Of a DNA stretch of 64,000 nucleotides, positions 51,806-59,995 are shown in pieces. Below the pieces are notes generated by a model, which saw only the letters and a list, made by a program, of their open reading frames with translations, was not told where the DNA came from and made no database searches. Source of the DNA: an uncultured Oscillospiraceae bacterium. GTDB lineage: Bacteria > Bacillota > Clostridia > Oscillospirales > Oscillospiraceae. The position numbers and the translations under genes are program-made. Every line of letters starts with the position of its first letter. Position 1 is the first letter of the stretch. Location: contig CAKTMF010000003.1 in assembly GCA_934573855.1 (NCBI GenBank), forward strand, positions 173,424 to 237,423. Reading direction: 5' to 3'.

Positions 51806-52273
51806 TTTGCCTTTGCTTACTGGCTCACCCGTGAACGGGTCGGTAAATTCTTTCAGGCTGATCTGGTCCGCGGCTATATCTTCTTGTAACTGATTCCGTA
51901 CATACTCCTGTATTGCCTTCTCGTTACGTCCTACTGTATCTACATAGTAGCCGCGGCACCAGAAATGCCGGTTCCCGTACTTGTACTTCAGATTCGCATG
52001 CCGGTCAAAGATCATCAGGCTGCTCTTCCCCTTCAAGTATCCCATTACCTCCGACACACTGTACTTCGGCGGTATCTTCACATACAAGTGTATGTGATCC
52101 GGCATTGCTGCCGCCTCCAGAATTTCTATCCCTTTCCTTGCGCACAGGGCGCGGATAATCTGGCCTATGTCTGCCGAGATTTGCTTATAGATTATCTGAC
52201 GGCGGTATTTCGGTGCAAACACAATATGGTATTTGCAGTTCCATTTACTATGTGCTAAACTATCTTTATCCAT
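51803..52273 (-). CDS. tnpA: IS200-family Y1 transposase TnpA
   Basis: 156 residues, full length. It carries the HUH motif PDHIHLYV (His60-Ile-His62, with Ile as the middle residue), KYHIVFAPKYRR near the N-terminus, the segment HFWCRGYYVDTVG and the catalytic Tyr in EYVRNQ (about Tyr124). It cuts and joins single-stranded DNA at the element ends. AGGAGG (in the minus strand) precedes the ATG. It looks intact and potentially active. Confidence 0.95.
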   Translation of the reverse strand: MDKDSLAHSKWNCKYHIVFAPKYRRQIIYKQISADIGQIIRALCARKGIEILEAAAMPDHIHLYVKIPPKYSVSEVMGYLKGKSSLMIFDRHANLKYKYGNRHFWCRGYYVDTVGRNEKAIQEYVRNQLQEDIAADQISLKEFTDPFTGEPVSKGK

Positions 52274-52415
52274 TTGGATAACCTCCTTTGATTTTGTCTG
52301 TTGTCGGTTGGCGAACCTGACATCACTCTATCATTGGAGGTTTTCTTTTTCCATCCATAAGTGGAACTCTTTTTTCCCACCGGCACAGCCGGTGGTTCTC
52401 TTTTTAACAAAAAGA

Positions 52416-52452
52416 AAAACCCCGGAAACCGTTGAGTTTCCAGGGTTTTTGG
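52416..52452. terminator. Terminator-like hairpin between the IS element and the regulator unit
   Basis: Imperfect arms AAAAACCCCGGAAAC / GTTTCCAGGGTTTTT with A/T tracts on both sides; could end the leftward regulator transcript. Confidence 0.6.
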
Positions 52453-52551
52453 GCATTTTGAAGTCTCGATCAGCGCTTGCTGAACTGAGGTGCGCGACGG
52501 GCGGCTTTGAGGCCGGGCTGCTTTCTGCCTTACGGGCGAAAACCATTGATT

Positions 52552-52665
52552 TTAGTCGTCCATGTTTTTGACCCTTCTGACGACAACAAGGCCTACCATA
52601 ACCATCGCTATGAGATATGCGCCGGTGATTGCAAGATCGATCGTATGCAACTGATCATGGATCAT
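52552..52665 (-). CDS. 37-residue ORF resembling the N-terminus of a sodium:solute symporter; stub or small membrane protein
   Basis: 37 codons with a good ribosome binding site (GAAAGGA, eight bases before ATG 52665), 38 bp downstream of the GntR-RCK_C gene. The product has one hydrophobic helix flanked by IDLAITGAYLI and VVRRVKNMDD, which is very like helix 1 and loop 1 of SSS-family symporters. It stops where such a protein would continue into its second helix, and nothing symporter-like follows; the next landmark is a terminator and then the IS element. It is either the remnant of a deleted transporter or a genuine single-helix protein. Confidence 0.5.
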   Translation of the reverse strand: MIHDQLHTIDLAITGAYLIAMVMVGLVVVRRVKNMDD

Positions 52666-52703
52666 CTAAAAATTCCTTTCTTGTCCGGCACTGGCGTCGG
52701 GTA

Positions 52704-53330
52704 TTATTCGGTGTTGAAAAAGAAGCGGGAGACCACTTCCCGGGCTTCGTCGGAACCGACGAAAATTATTTCATCGCCGCCATACAGCTCTGCATATGGC
52801 CCGGGAGATATGATTCGGGAGGTACCGCGCCGGATGGCCACGATTGTTGCGCCGGTTGCCTGCCAGAAATGCAGTTCGCCAAGATTCCTGCCGTTGCCGT
52901 TCCAGCCTTCCGGAACACGGAAAATGTAATTTGGCAGGGTGTCGTCCGCCTGAACAGGAAGCACGGCGTAGCCAAGAATACTGCGGCATAACTCTGCGAG
53001 CTGCTGCGAGACATGGCTTTGCTGTTCCAGCAGCTCCGTGAGGTGACGCCTCTTGCTTAGCACATCCAATTTTGGTTCAAAATCATGCAGATAACGCCTG
53101 GCATTGTCTGTAGAAAGCACATATACGCCGCTTTGCTCCCGCACATCTACAACACGCATGTCTCCCAGCAGTCGCACAGCCTTTCGGATCGTTTCCGGCG
53201 AGACATTGTACTCGGAGGACAACTTGGAGCGCCCGGAAATCTTCGCTCCCTCCGGAACGTCTCCGCCCGCAATCCGTCCGGCAATGGAAAGCGCAATCTG
53301 CATATATTGGGGAAGTGTATCGTTATCCAT
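52704..53330 (-). CDS. GntR-RCK_C regulator (BusR-like, possibly c-di-AMP-responsive)
   Basis: 208 residues. N-terminal GntR winged helix (about 1-75: MQIALSIAGRIAGGDVPEG, SSEYNVSPETIRKAVRLLGD), a short coiled coil (about 90-120: RRHLTELLEQQSHVSQQLAEL), then an RCK_C/TrkA-C domain (about 125-208) with GNGRNLGELHFWQATGATI and GPYAELYGGDEIIFVG. Length and order match BusR of lactic bacteria, a c-di-AMP-dependent repressor of an osmolyte importer. The target here was probably the transporter whose start remains downstream. GGAGGG precedes the ATG. Confidence 0.83.
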   Translation of the reverse strand: MDNDTLPQYMQIALSIAGRIAGGDVPEGAKISGRSKLSSEYNVSPETIRKAVRLLGDMRVVDVREQSGVYVLSTDNARRYLHDFEPKLDVLSKRRHLTELLEQQSHVSQQLAELCRSILGYAVLPVQADDTLPNYIFRVPEGWNGNGRNLGELHFWQATGATIVAIRRGTSRIISPGPYAELYGGDEIIFVGSDEAREVVSRFFFNTE

Positions 53331-53498
53331 CTGAAAGCCCTCCGCTGAATAGATATATACCCATTATATCAACTGACAATCTTATAATCAAGAAAAGTTT
53401 TCAGTTTCGCTTGTGTTTCAGTGATTTTTCTTTCAGAAAAATAGGCAAAGCGCATTTTCCGGATTTTCAGTCCGGCAAATGCGCTTTACATCCTCGTT

Positions 53499-53726
53499 TT
53501 ATTGTGTCTTCCCGAAATTAGTGTTAACCTGTCCTTCGGCAAGAGAGTCTTTCCGTTCGATGACAGGAGCATCATTTTCACTTGTTGCATCGGTGTAAAA
53601 GCGGATTTTTCCGGCAGGAACATTCGGCTCAGCGTCCCACCCCTCCGCGCGAAACATTATTCCTTTTCCGCCAGAGCAGGCGGAAAGAGAAGCAAGCAGT
53701 AAAACGGCCAGTGCTGCTGCCAACAT
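53499..53726 (-). CDS. Small lipoprotein at the end of the glycosyltransferase/KamA cluster
   Basis: 75 residues from the ATG at 53726. A hydrophobic signal (MLAAALAVLLLASLSAC, lipobox LSAC) is followed by a short polar tail ending NTNFGKTQ. An AGGAGG lies 18 bases upstream of this ATG, so the true start may be a rarer codon nearer to it. No family is recognised. It is the last gene of the leftward cluster, 122 bp after the KamA-type gene. Confidence 0.5.
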   Translation of the reverse strand: MLAAALAVLLLASLSACSGGKGIMFRAEGWDAEPNVPAGKIRFYTDATSENDAPVIERKDSLAEGQVNTNFGKTQ

Positions 53727-53848
53727 CTTCCATATCTTCTCACCCCTCCTTTTTTCGGGTACAAAGCCCCTTACTATTAAAGCGGATCTGTGAGCCTTCC
53801 GGTTCCCGCGGTTCTGACATAACATTGGAAAAAGCTTATGTCAAAGCA

Positions 53849-54949
53849 TCAGATGTTGTCCGGAAGCCATGTTTCCTCCTTCGGAAGCTTTCTTGTAAAA
53901 ATCCGTCCCGCATCATGGTTATGCTTTGCCTGATGAAACTTGAAGAGCATCGCACCATCCTCCAGTTTCCCTGCAATTTCGATCTTCCCCCGTGGATGGG
54001 ACATGCAGTATTTCAAGCACTTGCCCTGACCGTTTTGCATGGCCTTTGCACCCTCCACAATATCGTAGCCCCGGGAAAACGGAACCTGGAAGGAGCTTTT
54101 GACGCCGGTAACCGGGCGGCACTGGAATACATAGTAAGGAACTGCGCCGCAAGCCGTCAGCCTTCGAAGAAGCGAGCCCAGCACGGCGGCATCGTCATTC
54201 ACACCCTTGAGCAGCACGGTCTGATTTTTCACTACAGTGCCACATTCACGCAGTATTCTCAATGCGTCCGCCGATTCCTCCGTCAGCTCTCTCGGATGAT
54301 TGAACTGCGTGACCACATATATCTGCTTCCTTTCCCCATAGGCTCGCAGAGCCTCCTGAAGCTCCGAATCCTCCGTGATCCTCTCAGGGAGAACTACGGG
54401 TATTCGCGTTGCAATGCGAATAAGATCCAAATGCTCCATCTCCGCAAAGGCGGACAGATAGCGTGAGAGCATCTCTGTCGGAAGCATTAACGCATCTCCT
54501 CCGCTCAGGATGACATTGGAAATCTCCTTGTGGTCATGTATATAATCAATTACTTTGTGAAAACTGCTTGCAATTTCTTCGTCCGAAGAGCCGACCAGCC
54601 GCTTGCGGAAGCAGTGGCGGCAATACATGGCGCAGCGGTTGGTCGTCAGAATCAGCGCGCTTTCTCGGTACTTGTGCTGCACGCCCTCGCATACGGTGTT
54701 GCTCGCTTCGCCGCTGGTATCAAACGCCCCGCTTTGATCCGTCTCAAAAAAGGTGGGAATACACATCCTCCGAATAGGATCGCACGGATCGCTCCAATCA
54801 ATCAGCTTCAGGTAATAGCGGGTAACGGACATAGGGAAATGCGTGCATAGCTCCTGAAGTTGTTTTGTTTCCGAGTCGCTCAGTCCAAGCTGCTTTTGCA
54901 GCCGCGCGATATCCGTAACATTGTGTTTGAGTTCCTGACTCCAGGTCAT
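53849..54949 (-). CDS. KamA-type radical SAM aminomutase
   Basis: 366 residues. The radical SAM cluster motif CAMYCRHCFRKR (about residues 107-118), the ILSGGDALMLP SAM-binding motif, and VTQFNHPREL, KNQTVLLKGVNDD and YYVFQCRPVTG place it in the lysine 2,3-aminomutase family. Near the C-terminus SHPRGKIEIAGK probably contains the PLP-binding lysine. It is shorter than classic KamA (about 416) and lacks the C-terminal extension, so the substrate may be lysine, glutamate or a related amino acid, free or protein-bound. GGAGG precedes 54949. Its place after three glycosyltransferases is unusual. Confidence 0.88.
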   Translation of the reverse strand: MTWSQELKHNVTDIARLQKQLGLSDSETKQLQELCTHFPMSVTRYYLKLIDWSDPCDPIRRMCIPTFFETDQSGAFDTSGEASNTVCEGVQHKYRESALILTTNRCAMYCRHCFRKRLVGSSDEEIASSFHKVIDYIHDHKEISNVILSGGDALMLPTEMLSRYLSAFAEMEHLDLIRIATRIPVVLPERITEDSELQEALRAYGERKQIYVVTQFNHPRELTEESADALRILRECGTVVKNQTVLLKGVNDDAAVLGSLLRRLTACGAVPYYVFQCRPVTGVKSSFQVPFSRGYDIVEGAKAMQNGQGKCLKYCMSHPRGKIEIAGKLEDGAMLFKFHQAKHNHDAGRIFTRKLPKEETWLPDNI

Positions 54950-55057
54950 TGATAATCCTCCGTTTCTTTCTGAATATTCTGCCTTGCGCCCGCTGCCCCG
55001 CTCAGGTGCGGTGGCCGGGGTCGCGCGGTATTTCACCATGGGCGGAGCCGTCTGTTT

Positions 55058-56821
55058 TCATTCCTCCGCAAGCCCGTTGACCGCATTATGGTCGTACGCC
55101 GCCGCCTCCCTCCGCAGCTCGTTGGAGCGCATGATCTTCTCGGACAGGCTGGCGAGGAAGCACTGGAGCAGCTTGACACCGATGGCGGGATGCTCCTCCA
55201 GCAGAGCCTTCAGCCGCCCTCTGGAGATGCACAGCAGCTCAGTGAACTCTGCCGCCGTCCCGCTGAGGCGGAACACGCTGTGGGAGAGGCAATTTTCCCC
55301 CAGAAAGCTGCCCGGCGCGAGATACGCGATCTCCAGCGGCGCGGAGCGGCTGTTTGCTTCCCGGTTGGCAACAAGCCGCAGCTTACCCTTGAGAACAAGA
55401 CAGACCTCCTCATTGTAGTCGCCGCTGGTAAATACGGTCTCATGCTCATAGTAGGTTTTTACATGGCAGTAATCAAAGAAAACCGCATGCTCCTGCTCCG
55501 TAAAAACAGAAAATATCGGCAGCTTCGCCAATACGGCCAGCAGCTCCTCCCGGGTGAGTCTTCGGCGGTGCTCCTTGTCGAGATGAATCTCCGGTGCGGA
55601 AATATTGTGCCGCTCCAGCACGGCGCGGACGGCGTAGCGCTCCTGCCGCACAAGGCGGATGAGCTTTTCCCATTGTATTTGGGCGTCCAGATAGGCGCGG
55701 AAGGCGTCGAAGGCGGGCGGGGCATTGTGCTTGGCAAGATAGACGTTCCGCATGGCTTCCATAGCGGCGTCAGGATCGTTATTTGCAAGGTACTGCGATG
55801 AGAGCATCATGCTGCTTCGATAGATCTTCTCGTCCAGATCCGGCTTGAGAAATTCCCCGGGATAGGGGTCAAAGTCCTCCGGACTGACATGGACAAGATT
55901 CCCTGTTTTGTGCTGAGACTGCATTTTGGCGCGCTGATATACAAAACGGTAAATATCCTCCCGCAGACGCTTCCACTGGGGGTGAGACTTAGGCTGCGGC
56001 AGATGCTTGATGGACAGGGTATTATCCAAAAAGAAGCTGAAGCCGAAGATCCGACTGTTTATAAGATAATCCACATCCTCACCCCGGGTTACAAGGGGGT
56101 CGAAGGGTACACACTCGAAAAGCTCTCTGTGCAGGATCATGGCTCCGCCGAAGGCAAAGGGTGTGCGCTTGAGCCGCGGCCCGCTGCCGATGATCTGGTC
56201 AAAGGCTCGCGCCTTGCAGCCGAAGCGGTCCCAATAGGTCATCCACGGCTCCGGGCTTACATCATCGTAATACTGGCCCTTGCTGTTCAGGTAGTAGCCG
56301 GCAACGCCGTGCACGATGTCTCCGTAGACTCTTCTGCCCAGAAATTCCAGTGAGCGCGGCACAAAGTCCGGCAGCTCGAAGACCTCATCATCGTCGATGA
56401 GCAGCGCGGCGTCCGCCGTCAGGATAGAGGCGGCCAACAGGCAGATATTGCGCACGTTTGAGTATCCGAACATGGACAGGAGCTGAGCTCCCCGATCGTT
56501 CAGTCCGGCTTTACTCAGAATCCCCGCTATCTCGCGCAGGTCTCCCGCAGTGAACAGGTATGTTTCCGCATTCAGCTGCGCCCGGCCCACGATACGGAGC
56601 ACCTGCTCATAGGCCGCCGCCTCTACCTCCGGGGTGGTAGGACAAATCAGAATCACCAGCTTGAAGTCTTTTTCATGGAACTGCTTCATGCTGACTAAGG
56701 TGCGCTCCAGCGTTCCCTCCTGATCCACCGGAGTGGGATGGTCATAGACGGCGTCGCCCTCCTGCCAAGGGTCGCCTGTTTTGCGGCACCAGTAGGTGGG
56801 GATTATCATGGTTTTCCTCAT
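55058..56821 (-). CDS. Glycosyltransferase (GT-A) fused to a cyclic-nucleotide-binding-like domain
   Basis: 587 residues. Residues 1-330 form a GT2-like catalytic domain: MIIPTYWCRKTGDPW, EGTLERTLVSM, the metal-binding acidic cluster LLIDDDEVFELPDF (about 140-150) and TRGEDVDYLINSRIFG. A helical middle follows. Residues about 430-570 are a Crp-type cNMP-binding domain: LPIFSVFTEQEHAVFF, TVFTSGDYNEEVCLVLKGKLRLV, PGSFLGENCLS and TELLCISRGRLKALLEEHP. No signal peptide or membrane helix is seen. A nucleotide-sensing domain on a glycosyltransferase is rare and suggests allosteric control. Middle gene of the cluster. Confidence 0.82.
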   Translation of the reverse strand: MRKTMIIPTYWCRKTGDPWQEGDAVYDHPTPVDQEGTLERTLVSMKQFHEKDFKLVILICPTTPEVEAAAYEQVLRIVGRAQLNAETYLFTAGDLREIAGILSKAGLNDRGAQLLSMFGYSNVRNICLLAASILTADAALLIDDDEVFELPDFVPRSLEFLGRRVYGDIVHGVAGYYLNSKGQYYDDVSPEPWMTYWDRFGCKARAFDQIIGSGPRLKRTPFAFGGAMILHRELFECVPFDPLVTRGEDVDYLINSRIFGFSFFLDNTLSIKHLPQPKSHPQWKRLREDIYRFVYQRAKMQSQHKTGNLVHVSPEDFDPYPGEFLKPDLDEKIYRSSMMLSSQYLANNDPDAAMEAMRNVYLAKHNAPPAFDAFRAYLDAQIQWEKLIRLVRQERYAVRAVLERHNISAPEIHLDKEHRRRLTREELLAVLAKLPIFSVFTEQEHAVFFDYCHVKTYYEHETVFTSGDYNEEVCLVLKGKLRLVANREANSRSAPLEIAYLAPGSFLGENCLSHSVFRLSGTAAEFTELLCISRGRLKALLEEHPAIGVKLLQCFLASLSEKIMRSNELRREAAAYDHNAVNGLAEE

Positions 56822-56835
56822 ACGGCTCGCCCTCC

Positions 56836-58047
56836 TTAGCCCGAAAAATCTCTTACAGCGCGTTGGTAGACCTGCTCCAGCTTCGCCACGAACTGTGCCT
56901 GCGCAAAATTACTGCGGGCATATCCGGCGATGACGTCACGCCGCTCCGGCTCTACATGATGTCTCGTCAATTCATTCAAAATCGCGGCGCAGAAAGCCTC
57001 CTCGTCCTCCGGAGAGACCAATGTTCCCACTTGACTGCTGATAAACTCCGGCAGACCTCCTTCATTCGAGCCGACGACGGGCAGCCCGCAGGCCATCGCC
57101 TCCAAGGCGACAAGGCCGAACGGCTCACGGCGGGAGGGCATTACAAAAACATCCGCCGCATTGTAGAGCCGCCGCAGCTCGTCCTGCTTCTGGTTGCCAA
57201 GGAAGAAGGTGTTCCTCAGGCCAAGCTGCTTGTGCAGCTCTGACAAGCTCTCCCGCTCCTCGCCGTCGCCGACAATCAGTGTGATGAACTCCCGATCCGC
57301 CAGCCACTCATAGCGGCGCGCCGCACGCAGCAGGGTGTCCACGCCCTTGAAGGCCGCCAGCTTCCCGACAAATAAGACAATGTATTCTCCGCAGTAGGGA
57401 AGCCCGAGAGAGCTGAAAAGAGCTTCCTTATCCACATCCTCCCGATAGAAAATATCCTCATTGTAGCCGTTTGGCAGCAGCAGAAGCTTGTCCGCCGCCA
57501 TCGGAAGCTGCTCAAGCGCAAGATTCCGATTGTCTGCGGAGACAGCAAGCACCTTCGCGCTTCCCGCGACGGCCTCCTCGGCAAAGCTCCGAAAGGCAGG
57601 CCACTTTTTGCAGCCCATCAGATCCGTCCCATGTATGGTCACGACCAGAGGAAGGCTGCACAGGGAAGCCAGCCACGAGAGGCACCATGCGTGCTGTGCA
57701 TGAATAAGATCCGGACAAAATTCCTGCAATGCCTGTCTCAAGGCAGCGGAGAAGGCGGTAAGATACCGTGTCATCTGTCCGATGCTTAAATCCGCGAATG
57801 TCATCCGGCTTTGGGGATGTGTGGTGAAGCAAGGGAAATTAAAGGGGAGCGCGTCCTCCTGCGCCTTGCCTCTTGAAAACATCACCGGATACATTTGAAG
57901 CCCGGGCAGCATAGGGACCGGCTGATTCTCAGGGAAAATGACCGCAACCTCATGCCCGCGCTTGCGCAGGTGCAGCGCAATGTTTTTGGTGTAGGTGCCG
58001 CTGCCCGATCCCTCCAGCGGAAAATGATTAATCAGCAATACCTTCAT
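56836..58047 (-). CDS. Glycosyltransferase family 4
   Basis: 403 residues, GT-B fold. It starts MKVLLINHFPLEGSGSGTYT (first Rossmann domain with the Gly loop), then GTDLMGCKKW. The donor-binding domain has FVGKLAAFKGVDTLL, FVMPSRREPFGLVALEAMA and GGLPEFI, with the family E-x7-E motif (E..GLVALE). It probably adds a sugar from a nucleotide donor in the cytoplasm. The start at 58047 has AAAGGTGG and overlaps the upstream stop (ATGA), a sign of tight coupling. Confidence 0.92.
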   Translation of the reverse strand: MKVLLINHFPLEGSGSGTYTKNIALHLRKRGHEVAVIFPENQPVPMLPGLQMYPVMFSRGKAQEDALPFNFPCFTTHPQSRMTFADLSIGQMTRYLTAFSAALRQALQEFCPDLIHAQHAWCLSWLASLCSLPLVVTIHGTDLMGCKKWPAFRSFAEEAVAGSAKVLAVSADNRNLALEQLPMAADKLLLLPNGYNEDIFYREDVDKEALFSSLGLPYCGEYIVLFVGKLAAFKGVDTLLRAARRYEWLADREFITLIVGDGEERESLSELHKQLGLRNTFFLGNQKQDELRRLYNAADVFVMPSRREPFGLVALEAMACGLPVVGSNEGGLPEFISSQVGTLVSPEDEEAFCAAILNELTRHHVEPERRDVIAGYARSNFAQAQFVAKLEQVYQRAVRDFSG

Positions 58048-59204
58048 CGCCCAAACCACCTTTCTGTTAACTCGGTCCATGCCTCCTTCGTCCTCTGGTG
58101 CTGTTTTACCATATCCGGCAGCCACTCTTCCGCTGCGGACTGGATATCCGGAAGATACAAAAAGCGCCTGTCATTTGTATAGCGGTACAGTGCCTTCGCT
58201 CCCTCCGACAGCCTCCGGCTTCTCTCGGAAAACTCCGTGGGCGCATGCCCCGTCTTCCAGCGGAGAAACACATTGCGGCCGATCCAGCCCGTACAGGCAT
58301 AGTAGAGCCTGTCGCGAACGCTGCCGTCATTTTTGAGGTCCGGAATCTTGGGGTAATTCCCGTAAGTATCATGGAAAATGGGCGTTTGTACGTCCAGACA
58401 TTTGATTCGGCTCTGCGAGGCAGCCAAGCCCATAAGCGTATCCTCGCCTCGGGCGAGAAGCGGCGTCTTGTTGTAAAAATAATAGGGCGAGAAAAACGGC
58501 GGCAGCGTCGTCAATGCGCTTATGCGGATACCAATGTTCCCGCCCAAAACCTTTGTGGTGGGCTGTGGCTCATATGTCCCGGCTTCCTGCACAATAAGCC
58601 CGCCGTGAGTCTCGCTGCTCTGCCAAAACTCCGCCATATCCTCCTTGTGGAGTCCCCATAGCAGCTCTGTCATTCCCTCAAAGGAAGCCGGAGGCAGGAT
58701 GTTGTACCCGCTGTAATCGCTGCTGGTGATGGTCGCCCCCAGAGACATCCCGTATAGATGCGCTCCGATAAAGTCTGTCTCCTCGATCCGGTGCGTCCCG
58801 TCGGGCCTTTGGCGCAGCACGCGCGGCTGCACATCCGAGTCCACAAAAATCAGGTAGTCCACTCCGGCGAACAGCGCCTCCATCAGCACCTGATTCCGAT
58901 TAAAGCCATAAGGAATCAGTCCGTGAGTATCGATCAGCGGGCAGAACAAGAGCTGCTGAATGGATGAGAAGCGAACGCCGAGCTGCTTCAAAATCATATG
59001 CGCCCTTTCGTAGCTTTGAAGCCGGATCAGAGAAACCTTCGTCCTGCGCTGCAATTCTCGAATCGCCTCCGGATCAGCCTCATGGGAGTATACGACAATC
59101 ACGCGTTCGATCGGGTGGCCGTACTTCTCCGCATTGTCCAGAAAGTCTGTCAGCGGACGCGCAGACATAAGATTCCGCACGATCATTCCAATGGCAATTT
59201 TCAT
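58044..59204 (-). CDS. GT-A glycosyltransferase-like protein
   Basis: 386 residues. It begins KIAIGMIVRNLMSARPLTDF, with a likely DxD in YLIFVDSDVQPRVLRQ (about 115-128), IGAHLYGMSLGATI, a GG(N)IGIR stretch and LLARGEDTLMGLAAS, where the acidic ED plays the role seen in GT2 enzymes. No membrane helix. Specificity unknown. It is the first protein-coding gene after the long leader of this cluster; GAAGGAGG precedes 59204. Confidence 0.75.
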   Translation of the reverse strand: MKIAIGMIVRNLMSARPLTDFLDNAEKYGHPIERVIVVYSHEADPEAIRELQRRTKVSLIRLQSYERAHMILKQLGVRFSSIQQLLFCPLIDTHGLIPYGFNRNQVLMEALFAGVDYLIFVDSDVQPRVLRQRPDGTHRIEETDFIGAHLYGMSLGATITSSDYSGYNILPPASFEGMTELLWGLHKEDMAEFWQSSETHGGLIVQEAGTYEPQPTTKVLGGNIGIRISALTTLPPFFSPYYFYNKTPLLARGEDTLMGLAASQSRIKCLDVQTPIFHDTYGNYPKIPDLKNDGSVRDRLYYACTGWIGRNVFLRWKTGHAPTEFSERSRRLSEGAKALYRYTNDRRFLYLPDIQSAAEEWLPDMVKQHQRTKEAWTELTERWFGR

Positions 59205-59572
59205 TAAAAAAACCTCCTTCCTCTGTCCTGGGTGGCCGCACATTTTTGTTGCTTCGGGGGAGCGCAAAAACGCAGGCTTGAACGAAGAAGGAGGGCTTTT
59301 GCCGCCTTCTTTATTAATCAGCGGAGATTCTCCGAGGCGCCGTTCTAACTTCTCGCAGCTATCGTTCTATAATAAAAACAATCGAGAGCGTATAAGCGCC
59401 CTGAATACACCGCCGTCCCTTCTATAGGCAGCTCATGCTATGATACCGCCTACATTTCCTGCCTCCTTTGCACTGCCTGATCTCAATTGATAAACAAAGA
59501 GTCATCGTAAAAAGGTTCGTGTTTTTTCCGTTATGGCGAAAGCTCTTAATTATCTAATTCACTCCATGCTCT

Positions 59573-59618
59573 GAAAAAGAAGAGCGCATAAGCAGACCGC
59601 TCGGTCCAGCTTATGCGC
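59573..59618 (-). terminator. Attenuator/terminator hairpin at the end of the 34-codon ORF
   Basis: Leftward arms GCGCATAAGC / GCTTATGCGC with an inner GACC/GGTC pair, then a T-rich tail (CTTCTTTTT). It includes the TAA stop of the short ORF and lies about 370 bp before the first glycosyltransferase, so it can limit read-through into the cluster. Confidence 0.7.
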
Positions 59619-59715
59619 CGCTAATCCCAATTTGGTTTTGACAGCTCCTACTGAGGAGGCTACACCAATATTGCATTCGCACAAAGCCAAACCGGATAAG
59701 ATAAACGATAAGCAT
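59611..59715 (-). CDS. 34-residue ORF with a strong ribosome binding site, leader peptide or small product
   Basis: 34 codons, too short for usual gene calling. AAAGGAGG lies seven bases before ATG 59715. The peptide begins MLIVYLIRFGFVRMQYWC (hydrophobic, one Trp, one Cys) and ends CQNQIGISGA. Its stop is inside a terminator hairpin. No family is recognised. Position before a radical SAM/glycosyltransferase cluster allows three readings: a regulatory leader peptide, a modified-peptide precursor, or chance. No double-glycine or other cleavage motif is seen. A second frame through the same DNA (59559-59795) has no such ribosome binding site. Confidence 0.45.
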   Translation of the reverse strand: MLIVYLIRFGFVRMQYWCSLLSRSCQNQIGISGA

Positions 59716-59769
59716 GTCCGCAGCCTCCTTTCTATCAATGCATAATTCGGATTAGTGTTGTATCTCTTG

Positions 59770-59955
59770 TCAAATAGCTTTTTGCACCAGTTCAATCTCT
59801 CTGCTGCTCTGGGACTTTCTGACAGGGATTGCGATGGAATAAGGGCCTCGAGACGAAATCAGCTTTTCGATCAGTAAAGGCCTCTGCGCCCGGTTAGGTT
59901 TCTCCGTATTTCCTCTGGCGTCTTTTTTCAGGTGTGCCGTGCGGAACACCTTCAA
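59770..59955 (-). CDS. Possible 61-residue ORF in the cluster leader
   Basis: A TTG-initiated frame at 59955 (LKVFRTAHLKKDARGN...), about 35 bases into the predicted transcript, with AAAGGAACGAG some 20 bases upstream; ends ELVQKAI. Basic, no signal peptide or known domain. The start is uncertain (an earlier in-frame TTG lies near the transcription start), and it may not be translated. It is listed because a near-consensus promoter reads straight into it. Confidence 0.25.
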   Translation of the reverse strand: MKVFRTAHLKKDARGNTEKPNRAQRPLLIEKLISSRGPYSIAIPVRKSQSSREIELVQKAI

Positions 59956-59995
59956 AACGAACTTTGCTTTCTCGTTCCTTTGAAGTGACAATCTA

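Larger units (their letters stand above)
51678..52395 (-). mobile_element. IS200-type insertion element
   Basis: About 718 bp bounded by two near-identical hairpins, CCACCGGCTGAGCCGGTGG (51678-51696) and CCACCGGCACAGCCGGTGG (52377-52395), around a single Y1 transposase. This is the layout of IS200/IS605-family elements, which move as single-stranded DNA and lack terminal inverted repeats. A further hairpin (GCGCCTCAAGGCGC) is inside the left end. The exact cleavage sites are not determined. Confidence 0.8.

Noticed and set aside
52331..52546. 71-codon minus-strand frame between the IS element and the symporter stub
   Set aside because: It runs across the IS end hairpin and a terminator, has no ribosome binding site, and looks like chance.
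53582..54466. 294-codon plus-strand frame opposite the KamA gene
   Set aside because: Mirror of the radical SAM gene; no motif or ribosome binding site.
59559..59795. 78-codon frame (starting NWCKKLFDKRY) in the cluster leader
   Set aside because: TTG start without a ribosome binding site; the 34-codon frame in the same DNA has a strong one.
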